The notes under the pieces were generated by a model. It saw only the letters and a program-made list of their open reading frames with translations, was not told the origin of the DNA and made no database searches. The translations under genes and the position numbers were made by a program. Below are positions 12,635-18,877 of a stretch of DNA of 18,877 bases, piece by piece. Source of the stretch: an uncultured Bacilli bacterium (GTDB taxonomy: Bacteria > Bacillota_I > Bacilli_A > RF39 > UBA660); contig CANQXM010000013.1 of assembly GCA_947627835.1 (NCBI GenBank), forward strand, positions 1-18,877, given 5' to 3'. The first letter of the stretch is position 1. Every line of letters starts with the position of its first letter.

Positions 12635-13078
12635 TTAATATCTTCTTTGAAATTCGTTTAAAACATCTAAAGCATATGAGCCATTCCAAGCCCAAATATC
12701 ATTTAATCTGCCTGAACTTTTATCGTAGCTTTGCAAATAATATTCTTTTTGATTATTCACATAGCGGTATTTAGCAAGGATTACCTTATTTCCGCTTATA
12801 TTCATAGCTTGTAAAAATTGTTCTGGAAGTTTATCAGTATCTCCAACTATATAAGCATAGCTTCTAAGCATACCAAAGCCACCATCATATCCACTAGCTC
12901 TAGTAAATGTAATATACCCACCCTTAACCTCTTTTTGCTCATCAAGGCTAAGAACTTTAACGCCTTTGCTATTATCACTGATTGCACCATTGCTAATTTT
13001 AGCTAATAAATCATCAGCTAAAGCAGAGCTTATAAACAAAGAACTTAAAACAGCAAGAGTAAAGAATTTCTTTAACAT
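12635..13078 (-). CDS. Sec-exported double-glycine-motif protein, copy 2
   Basis: Identical to the 147-aa protein at 4852-5295: signal peptide ending Ala-Leu-Ala at residue 21, then LSLDEQKEVKGG at residues 43-54. It is the proposed substrate of the C39 peptidase at 14065-14661. Confidence 0.7.
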   Translation of the reverse strand: MLKKFFTLAVLSSLFISSALADDLLAKISNGAISDNSKGVKVLSLDEQKEVKGGYITFTRASGYDGGFGMLRSYAYIVGDTDKLPEQFLQAMNISGNKVILAKYRYVNNQKEYYLQSYDKSSGRLNDIWAWNGSYALDVLNEFQRRY

Positions 13079-13108
13079 TTTTGTCCTCTTTATTTTTTGT
13101 TTGATTTT

Positions 13109-13138
13109 ATTTTAGCACAATTTTTGTCTTAAAGTCAA
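13109..13138 (-). promoter_or_regulatory. Sigma-70 type promoter of the double-glycine protein gene, copy 2
   Basis: TTGACT and an extended TAAAAT at 18-base spacing, as at 5326-5355. Confidence 0.6.
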
Positions 13139-13172
13139 ATTTTTATCTAAAATTTTTAAATATTTATAAATT

Positions 13173-13189
13173 TGGAATATTGATTGCTT
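13173..13189 (+). promoter_or_regulatory. Sigma-54 type promoter of the barrel-peptidase operon, copy 2
   Basis: The same -24/-12 element as 5390-5406. Confidence 0.65.
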
Positions 13190-13205
13190 GAAAAAATCAA
13201 GCAAT
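13183..13205 (+). promoter_or_regulatory. Inverted repeat over the -12 box, copy 2
   Basis: The same 9-bp arms and A5 loop as 5400-5422. Confidence 0.35.
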
Positions 13206-13225
13206 ATTTTTGAAAGGATACTGGA

Positions 13226-14080
13226 ATGAAAAAGATTTTTCTTATTCTAACAATTTTAGCAACTTGCCTTTTTTCAAGTGATGAGTTAAGCATTGACTCA
13301 CTCTTTAAAAAACAAATAGGTTTAAGAAGTATTACGAATTTATCCTTGCTTAGCACAGGCAATGCAAATTCGTATTATATTTATCCAAATGTAATGGTAA
13401 ATGGAGACTTAAATGTGTGGAATGATACTAAACAGGTATTTCTCACTCAAACTTTTATCTATACCCTAACTCCTAAGTTTGATATACTTGTTTCAGGTGG
13501 TGGAAGCTACGCAAGACAAGAATATAATAATATATTTACAGGAGCTTATACAAACAAGAATACTTTGAATTTTGATAGCTTATGGTTAGGTTTTATTTAT
13601 ACAGCAGACAGCATAGCGGATTTTGTGCCACAAATCACTTTTCAAACAGCCTTAGTTCAAAGGGAAAAGTCTATAATGCAAACCAAGAATTTTTATTTTA
13701 AATCCCAGAGCATACAAGCAAGTTTAAGAGGATACAGCGACCCTGTAGTCTATAGCATTTATACAGGATTTGGCTATAATGCAGAAAGAAAATTTAATAT
13801 TGCTAGAATTCAATATGGACACAGCATTTATTTTGGTGGAGATTTATCCATTATTTTAAGTCCTAAAATCACTTTAGACTTAGGAGGAGAACAACGCTTT
13901 CAAACCGAAAGAAAGATTAATGGCATAAAAGATTCAGAACTACGTTCTATCCCAACTATCAGTCTGGGCTCAACCTATAGCATTAATGCCGATACAGCTC
14001 TTTCTGTCAATGCTAATATAGGCGGAAGTTCAGCTGCACCCGATGCAATCTTTGGTTTAACTCTATGGAAAAAATTCTAA
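13226..14080 (+). CDS. Outer-membrane beta-barrel protein of the export cassette, copy 2
   Basis: Identical to the 284-aa protein at 5443-6297: signal peptide, amphipathic strands, C-terminal Phe, and a 16-bp overlap with the peptidase gene. Confidence 0.7.
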   Translation: MKKIFLILTILATCLFSSDELSIDSLFKKQIGLRSITNLSLLSTGNANSYYIYPNVMVNGDLNVWNDTKQVFLTQTFIYTLTPKFDILVSGGGSYARQEYNNIFTGAYTNKNTLNFDSLWLGFIYTADSIADFVPQITFQTALVQREKSIMQTKNFYFKSQSIQASLRGYSDPVVYSIYTGFGYNAERKFNIARIQYGHSIYFGGDLSIILSPKITLDLGGEQRFQTERKINGIKDSELRSIPTISLGSTYSINADTALSVNANIGGSSAAPDAIFGLTLWKKF

Positions 14081-14661
14081 GAATTTTATTTATATTTTTT
14101 GTTTTACCTTTACTCTTAAGGGCAGATTTTATCGTTAAGTCCTATCAAGAGCTTAAAAATCAAAGAGTCATAAGACAAACTTATGAGGAAAGTTGCGGAG
14201 CTTCAGCCTTAGCCACTCTCATTAATCTCATTGACGATAAACATTTTAGCGAATTAGACTTATTAAAAACAATGAGTCAAAAAGAGCTTTATACAGATAT
14301 GGTAAGTTTTGCAGATTTAAATGAGGCTGTTAAACAATTAAACTATGAGAGCAAACCCTATCAAATCAATAAAAAACTCTTAGATGAACTCACAAATATA
14401 CCCCTGCTTGTAAAAATTGAGGAAGACCCACGCTATCCTCATTTTGTAGTGATTATCAATCATAAGGGGGATTTCTTACAGGTGCTTGACCCAAGTCATG
14501 GAGAATATATAAGCTCTAAGGCAGAGTTTTATAGCGTATGGGACAGATACAATAAAGGCGGATATGCTTTAATCATAGCACCAAAGAAAGAATTAAAAGA
14601 ATTCAAGCTTAATCTGCCAAAGTCTTTAAACTTTGAATTAAAACCTTTTAGTTTGTATTAA
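14065..14661 (+). CDS. Periplasmic C39-family double-glycine peptidase, copy 2
   Basis: Identical to the 198-aa protein at 6282-6878, with Cys44, His126, Asp142 and Gln38 all present after an N-terminal signal sequence. Confidence 0.85.
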   Translation: MEKILRILFIFFVLPLLLRADFIVKSYQELKNQRVIRQTYEESCGASALATLINLIDDKHFSELDLLKTMSQKELYTDMVSFADLNEAVKQLNYESKPYQINKKLLDELTNIPLLVKIEEDPRYPHFVVIINHKGDFLQVLDPSHGEYISSKAEFYSVWDRYNKGGYALIIAPKKELKEFKLNLPKSLNFELKPFSLY

Positions 14662-14666
14662 TTAAA

Positions 14667-14723
14667 TTGTCATTGTGTTTTAATGACAAAAAGTCGCTAT
14701 TAGGGCAAGGGGCAAAAGCCCCT
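14667..14723. other. Two hairpins after the peptidase gene, copy 2
   Basis: The same dyads as 6884-6940. Confidence 0.35.
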
Positions 14724-14778
14724 GCGGTCTTGTTAGAAATATATTTTCATTTTAAGCTTAAAAAGTTTAAAATTTAGA

Positions 14779-14784
14779 TATAAT
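14779..14784 (+). promoter_or_regulatory. Consensus -10 box before the candidate small RNA, copy 2
   Basis: The same TATAAT as 6996-7001. Confidence 0.45.
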
Positions 14785-14790
14785 CTTACA

Positions 14791-14873
14791 AAACGCTTAC
14801 TATGTTTTTTCATAGTTCGCACCTAATAACAAATTTCCGCTAAGAGCTTAAAAAACTCAAGGCGGATTTTTTA
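14791..14873 (+). ncRNA. Candidate plasmid small RNA, copy 2
   Basis: The same sequence as 7008-7090: TATAAT upstream, a 6-bp hairpin with T6 loop, and a terminator-like dyad with T-run. Confidence 0.4.
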
Positions 14874-14980
14874 TTATAGCATATTTAGGGTTATTTGTCC
14901 CCTTAATACCCTTGAAACGCCTATACTATCGACTCTAGAAAGCCCATTATTTTTTTATTTTTTAAACAATTAGTAAGTTT

Positions 14981-15087
14981 TAAACTTAAAGTTACTTTTC
15001 TATGCAAATTTTCTGCAGAAAAAAGTTACCTTTAGGGGGGGTTTTCTGCAGAAAAAAGTTACCTTTCTGCAGAAAAAAGTTACCTTT
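14981..15087 (+). repeat. Iteron array, probable replication origin, copy 2
   Basis: Perfect 23-bp repeats at 15011-15033, 15044-15066 and 15065-15087, plus the degenerate repeat upstream. Spacing and the G7 tract are the same as in copy 1. The AT-rich stretch follows to about 15408. Confidence 0.75.
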
Positions 15088-15272
15088 AGCAAATTTTTTT
15101 GAAAAATTTTTATGGAAAAAAGGGACTTTAAAGCACTTTTTTTGAAAATGTCCAACCCTTATAAATTACTACTACACAGATGTTTCAAAGGTGCTATACC
15201 TCTCAAAATATGGAAAAAAGGGCAAAAAACCCACGTAAACAAGATATTAAACAAGGAATCTATTAAACAAGG

Positions 15273-15410
15273 CGAAAATCGATTTTTTTAAGCTATTTTT
15301 AAGAATTAGTTTTAATGTTATTTTAAGCTTATAACATAATTTAAGATTTGAAAAATATTTGGTAAAAATAATAAAATCTAACAAATTTTTATGTTAAAAT
15401 TATACATAGG
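15273..15410. other. AT-rich stretch between iterons and oriT, copy 2
   Basis: The same as 7490-7627. No gene is seen in it. Confidence 0.35.
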
Positions 15411-15658
15411 GCGAGACTACTTTAAGTAATACATTCACTTTGTTCATTCTTACTTAAAGTCTCGCAAGGGGAAACCCCCTTAACCCCCTTTGCATTCTTT
15501 CGAATGCAAAAATAAGAAATCTTGTCCCCTTAGCTTTCTTAAAAAATCCAGCAAGATTTCTATAAGGAAGGGGTGCTTGTCCGTTCGTTTGCTAACCGCA
15601 AACTTCACGCACCCCTTACCCCGATTTGCAAAACACAACGCTTAACAGCATGTTTTGC
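15411..15658 (+). other. oriT: Probable oriT inverted-repeat cluster, copy 2
   Basis: The same five dyads as 7628-7875, directly upstream of mobC. Confidence 0.6.
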
Positions 15659-15684
15659 CAAACTGATAAAAGAGAAAGGGAGAT

Positions 15685-15993
15685 ATGAAATCGATAATTA
15701 AAAGCATAAGATTGAGTAAAGAGCAATGGGAAATCATAAGAAACGAAATGAAAGAAAGGGAGCTTAATTTTAGCGAATATGTTTTATTTTGTGCTTTAAA
15801 AGTTAAAAAGCAAAGAAAACAAAACGCACTTAATAGAGATTTTATTGCCGAACTTGCGAGAATAGGCAATAATTTTAATCAAATAGCTAAACATTTAAAC
15901 ACAAATAAAACAGGATTAGACAGAGTCGGCTTAGAAATGTTAAAACACATAGAACAACACTTAAACGAGTTAAGATTAAAACATGATTGTTAA
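15685..15993 (+). CDS. mobC: Mobilisation accessory protein MobC, copy 2
   Basis: Identical to 7902-8210, with the LARIGNNFNQIAKHLN signature and an 11-bp overlap with mobA. Confidence 0.88.
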   Translation: MKSIIKSIRLSKEQWEIIRNEMKERELNFSEYVLFCALKVKKQRKQNALNRDFIAELARIGNNFNQIAKHLNTNKTGLDRVGLEMLKHIEQHLNELRLKHDC

Positions 15994-17362
15994 ATTTTTT
16001 AGTTCTAGGAATGGAGGGGGAACCGCAAGTATTGATTATTTGCTCAATAAAAAAAGAATACAGGATAAAACAGCCAAAATTTTACAGGGCGATGAGAAAC
16101 TTACAAGAGAGCTTATTAAAAGCATGAGTCAAAAACATAAAGTTTGTGTGGGTTGTCTCTCTTTTGAGGAGAAAAATATCGATGAGGCTTTAAAAAAAGA
16201 ATTGATGAATAGCTTTGAAAATATGCTTTTAACGCCAGAAATGCAAGGGCGTTACAATATTTTATGGGTAGAACATACAGACAAAAATAGGTTAGAATTA
16301 AATTTTGTGATACCCAAAATTGATTTAAAAAGCAAAAAAGCATTTAATCCATACTTTCATATGGCTGATTATAAAAGAAAAGATTTTTGGACTGATTTTA
16401 TTAATTTGAGCTATGGTTTTACAAATCCAAAAGACCCAGCTAAAGAAAATACGCTTCAGGGCAGTAAAAAAGAATATGAACTTATTAAAGACTATGAGGC
16501 CTTAGACATATTTCTACACAATCAAGTTGCACAAGGCAATATCACTTCAAGGAATAATCTTATCTCTCTTTTGAAAACTTATAATGTTGAAGTAACGAGA
16601 GAGGGCAAAGATTATATAAGTGTAAAATTGCCAGAAAACAAAAAAGCAAAAAGGTTTAAAGGAGGAATTTACGATGAAGAATTTACAAGTCCTAGAGAAC
16701 TTGAGGGAATACTCGAAAGAATTAAACAAAGAGAAAGAGCATTTAATGAAAGAGACAATAGAGCAGAGCTTGAACGAGTTAAGCAAGAACTTGATAAACT
16801 CATTCAATCAAAAACTAGATATTACTACGAAAGAAATTCAAAAAGAGCTTTACAAGACAAACAAAACACCCCTAGCGTTCAAGTGGAGCAATCTATTAAT
16901 GAGTTTTCTAATGGGATTTATTATAACAATGATTTTAAGCACGATAATATGGTATCAGTGGATAAAACCTTATCAAATCAGCAGGGATTTGACGATAAAG
17001 AGCGAGGACAATATTTATCTGTGGATACCAAAGGAATTGATGAGACAAGAACAAAATCATTATTATTTCAAACTGAATTAGAAAGGATAGAATATGACAA
17101 TATTAGAACAAGAATTAATAGCAGAAATAGAGAACTTACAGAAAGAATTAGAAAATGCATTGACACTAATAGAGAACACTCAACAGAAAAACAAAGAATT
17201 ATTGCAAGAACTTCATACATTAACAACAGCTTATCAAAGCTTAGAGACTTCATACAGGAACAATTTAGAGATTATAGAGAAAGAGTTAAAAGAAAAATTA
17301 AACAGCTATTAGAAAAAGAAAACAAAAAAACAAGAAATAGAGGAGAGAGATTTTATAGGTAA
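15983..17362 (+). CDS. mobA: Relaxase MobA, ColE1/MbeA type, copy 2
   Basis: Identical to 8200-9579, with Tyr19 and the HEN residues His98, Glu105 and Asn107. It contains the nested mobB and mobD. Confidence 0.93.
   Translation: MIVKFFSSRNGGGTASIDYLLNKKRIQDKTAKILQGDEKLTRELIKSMSQKHKVCVGCLSFEEKNIDEALKKELMNSFENMLLTPEMQGRYNILWVEHTDKNRLELNFVIPKIDLKSKKAFNPYFHMADYKRKDFWTDFINLSYGFTNPKDPAKENTLQGSKKEYELIKDYEALDIFLHNQVAQGNITSRNNLISLLKTYNVEVTREGKDYISVKLPENKKAKRFKGGIYDEEFTSPRELEGILERIKQRERAFNERDNRAELERVKQELDKLIQSKTRYYYERNSKRALQDKQNTPSVQVEQSINEFSNGIYYNNDFKHDNMVSVDKTLSNQQGFDDKERGQYLSVDTKGIDETRTKSLLFQTELERIEYDNIRTRINSRNRELTERIRKCIDTNREHSTEKQRIIARTSYINNSLSKLRDFIQEQFRDYRERVKRKIKQLLEKENKKTRNRGERFYR
16674..17081 (+). 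CDS. mobB: Nested mobilisation protein MobB (MbeB-like), copy 2
   Basis: Identical to 8891-9298, with the same ideal AAAGGAGG and the transmembrane helix at residues 72-96. Confidence 0.8.
   Translation: MKNLQVLENLREYSKELNKEKEHLMKETIEQSLNELSKNLINSFNQKLDITTKEIQKELYKTNKTPLAFKWSNLLMSFLMGFIITMILSTIIWYQWIKPYQISRDLTIKSEDNIYLWIPKELMRQEQNHYYFKLN
17094..17312 (+). CDS. mobD: Nested mobilisation protein MobD (MbeD-like), copy 2
   Basis: Identical to 9311-9529, a 72-aa coiled coil in the +1 frame of mobA. Confidence 0.75.
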   Translation: MTILEQELIAEIENLQKELENALTLIENTQQKNKELLQELHTLTTAYQSLETSYRNNLEIIEKELKEKLNSY

Positions 17363-17386
17363 CTTTAATTTAAATATTAAAGTTAC
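17359..17386. promoter_or_regulatory. Palindromic rep operator, copy 2
   Basis: The same 11-bp arms as 9576-9603, each containing the iteron core AAAGTTAC. Confidence 0.7.
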
Positions 17387-17402
17387 ATTAATTATTCTTT
17401 GT

Positions 17403-17408
17403 TATAAT
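17403..17408 (+). promoter_or_regulatory. rep promoter -10 box, copy 2
   Basis: The same TATAAT as 9620-9625. Confidence 0.6.
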
Positions 17409-17444
17409 GATTTTTGTCCCTAAATTAAAGCAAGGAAGTCCCCA

Positions 17445-18548
17445 ATGCAAACTCCAGAAAAAAAAGTAATCAAACAAAGAACCAAGAAAGCTATAGTAAC
17501 ACAGGATAATCGCTTTATATATGCTAAATATAATATGAATGCTAACGAAATGAAGTTTTTCATGTGGATAATTGCACAGATTAATAGCCAAAAAGAAGGT
17601 TTGTTTAAAATGTGTGAAATACCATTAAGAGAGATTTTTCAAATATGGGAGTGGAGAGAGGATAGCAGATTAGATTATTTTTATTGTTCTCAAATTATCG
17701 ATAATATGGCTAAGAAAGTCTATATAGAGGATTTTAAATTACTTGATGAGAAGACACACAAAGAAGTAAAAGTTCATCAAGCAATGCCACTTTTTAAATT
17801 TATACGCTATAAACAAGGAGAAAACTACATAACTTATCAACTCAATGATGTTCTTATGCAATATTTGCTTGACCTAAAAAAAGACTTTACCCAGCTTAAA
17901 TTCGATGATATTCAAAGAATGAAATCCGCATACAGCATAAGAATTTATAATATGCTTGTATGTGAGCTTAAACAAAACAGACAAAGTCTAAGAATCAATC
18001 TTTCAGTCTTACAAAATATACTAGAAGTGCCAAGAACCTTACAGGAATATAAGCATTTTAATCAAAAGGTTTTAAAACAAACCGCAAAAGATATTAATGG
18101 CAAATCTAATATCATCTTACTTGAAATTAAAACCCATAAGACAGGCAGAAAGGTTACAGAATTAGAATTCATCTTTGATTATAAAAATAATGACAAACGC
18201 ATAACAAGAGAAAAAGAAAAAGAACTAAGATATTATAATCAATTAATAAAAATCATCAGTTCTCACTATGTGGGCAAATCAATCTACCATGAAACTTTCG
18301 GTGAGGCTATAGTCAGTCATTATTATTTTGATGAGAATGAGGAAAAAAACAAACTATCCATTCTAGCAAAACTTAGAAATAATGAGGATAGATTTGTAAG
18401 AGTTATTGTTAGAAATTTTAAAGATATTAACACCTTAGAAAAACTTAGAGATAAAGCAGAGGAACTCTTTTATTTGAATAAAGCCAGAGTGATGAATTCA
18501 AGAGAAGCAAGAAAATTTGCAAATTTATTCAGTAATCCTCCTATTTAA
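17445..18548 (+). CDS. rep: Replication initiator Rep (Rep_3 family), second intact copy
   Basis: Identical 367-aa protein to 9662-10765, with both winged-helix domains. It spans the boundary between unit 2 and the partial unit 3, so a second unbroken circle joint is present. Confidence 0.92.
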   Translation: MQTPEKKVIKQRTKKAIVTQDNRFIYAKYNMNANEMKFFMWIIAQINSQKEGLFKMCEIPLREIFQIWEWREDSRLDYFYCSQIIDNMAKKVYIEDFKLLDEKTHKEVKVHQAMPLFKFIRYKQGENYITYQLNDVLMQYLLDLKKDFTQLKFDDIQRMKSAYSIRIYNMLVCELKQNRQSLRINLSVLQNILEVPRTLQEYKHFNQKVLKQTAKDINGKSNIILLEIKTHKTGRKVTELEFIFDYKNNDKRITREKEKELRYYNQLIKIISSHYVGKSIYHETFGEAIVSHYYFDENEEKNKLSILAKLRNNEDRFVRVIVRNFKDINTLEKLRDKAEELFYLNKARVMNSREARKFANLFSNPPI

Positions 18549-18581
18549 TATAATTTTCATATCTTGCTCTAAAAGTATATT

Positions 18582-18665
18582 CTAAGGTTTTACTATTTTA
18601 GCAAGCAAAATAACACCAAGAGCAAAGGCTATAATTCCAAACATAGCAACAAAAGCACCTATCAT
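18582..18665 (-). CDS. 27-aa membrane microprotein, copy 3
   Basis: Identical to 3016-3099 and complete within the window. Confidence 0.5.
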   Translation of the reverse strand: MIGAFVAMFGIIAFALGVILLAKIVKP

Positions 18666-18877
18666 TTTTCTTTCTCCAATTCGTTAAGTTTTTTATTGAA
18701 ATCTATACCAAGATAAACTAATGCTAACAATAACACAATAATCCCTAAAGAAACCATAAGCGATAAAACAAAATCTAAAGTTTTATAGTGTGTTACTGCG
18801 AAACCAACAACACCAAATAAAGCAGTCAATAGAACAATAATCAACAATTTTAACAAATCTAATTTAGCTTTTATCCT
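18662..18877 (-). CDS. Small two-helix inner-membrane protein, copy 3, cut by window end
   Basis: Residues 6-76 of the 76-aa protein; the first five codons (MSRAD) lie beyond the window edge. The frame runs to the last base, so an internal ATG is not its real start. Confidence 0.7.
   Translation of the reverse strand, partial: RIKAKLDLLKLLIIVLLTALFGVVGFAVTHYKTLDFVLSLMVSLGIIVLLLALVYLGIDFNKKLNELEKEK

Larger units (their letters stand above)
10087..17869 (+). mobile_element. Mobilisable plasmid genome, copy 2 of the array
   Basis: This is the second full 7,783-bp unit. Every gene, repeat and intergenic site of copy 1 recurs at a constant offset of 7,783, and the encoded proteins are identical. 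No difference was found, including in the G7 tract of the origin. Confidence 0.9.
17870..18877 (+). mobile_element. Mobilisable plasmid genome, start of copy 3
   Basis: The first 1,008 bp of a third identical unit, running off the end of the window. The true length of the array is not visible. Confidence 0.88.

Noticed and set aside
10087..17869. Treating copy 2 genes as diverged paralogues
   Set aside because: No base or residue difference was found between copies, so they are the same unit repeated, biologically or by assembly.

Overview
The window is AT-rich epsilonproteobacterial DNA. The first 2.3 kb carries the recJ–ansA gene pair, an order I know from Campylobacter chromosomes (recJ next to ansA in C. 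jejuni). The AnsA sequence differs in many places from the C. jejuni protein as I remember it, so a related Campylobacter species is more likely than C. jejuni itself.

From position 2304 the window changes completely. Six bases after the ansA stop codon the sequence enters, in mid-gene, a 7,783-bp unit. The unit is then repeated head to tail with no difference that I found: copy 1 at 2304-10086, copy 2 at 10087-17869, and the start of copy 3 at 17870-18877. The unit is a complete circular-plasmid genome. It has a Rep_3-type initiator, an iteron origin, a ColE1-like mobilisation operon with its oriT region, and a cargo of secreted and membrane proteins. The array is therefore either a plasmid multimer joined to the chromosome or an assembly or library chimera in which a circular plasmid was read round more than twice. 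No integrase, transposase or attachment site is visible at the junction.

One unit (copy 1 coordinates) reads as follows. There are two tiny membrane proteins (3016-3326, minus strand). Next is a 430-aa protein resembling flagellar-dependent secreted proteins (3390-4682, minus), with a sigma-54 type promoter. Then comes a Sec-exported 147-aa protein with an internal double-glycine cleavage motif (4852-5295, minus, sigma-70 type promoter). Divergent from it is a two-gene operon for an outer-membrane beta-barrel and a Sec-exported C39 double-glycine peptidase (5443-6878, plus), again behind a sigma-54 type promoter. About 1 kb of non-coding DNA follows (6879-7901), holding a candidate small RNA, three and a half iterons, an AT-rich stretch and a series of inverted repeats that should be oriT. 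The mobilisation genes mobC and mobA come next, with mobB and mobD nested out of frame inside mobA (7902-9579). Last is rep (9662-10765) behind a palindrome that shares its core with the iterons.

The most interesting inference is that the cargo forms a compact export cassette. Substrate and peptidase both seem to cross the inner membrane by Sec, the peptidase would cut the substrate after Gly-Gly in the periplasm, and the barrel could release the product. This is reminiscent of FapD/FapF of the functional-amyloid system but has no ABC transporter. The two sigma-54 type promoters suggest that the plasmid ties its exporter and its secreted protein to the host's flagellar (RpoN) regulon.
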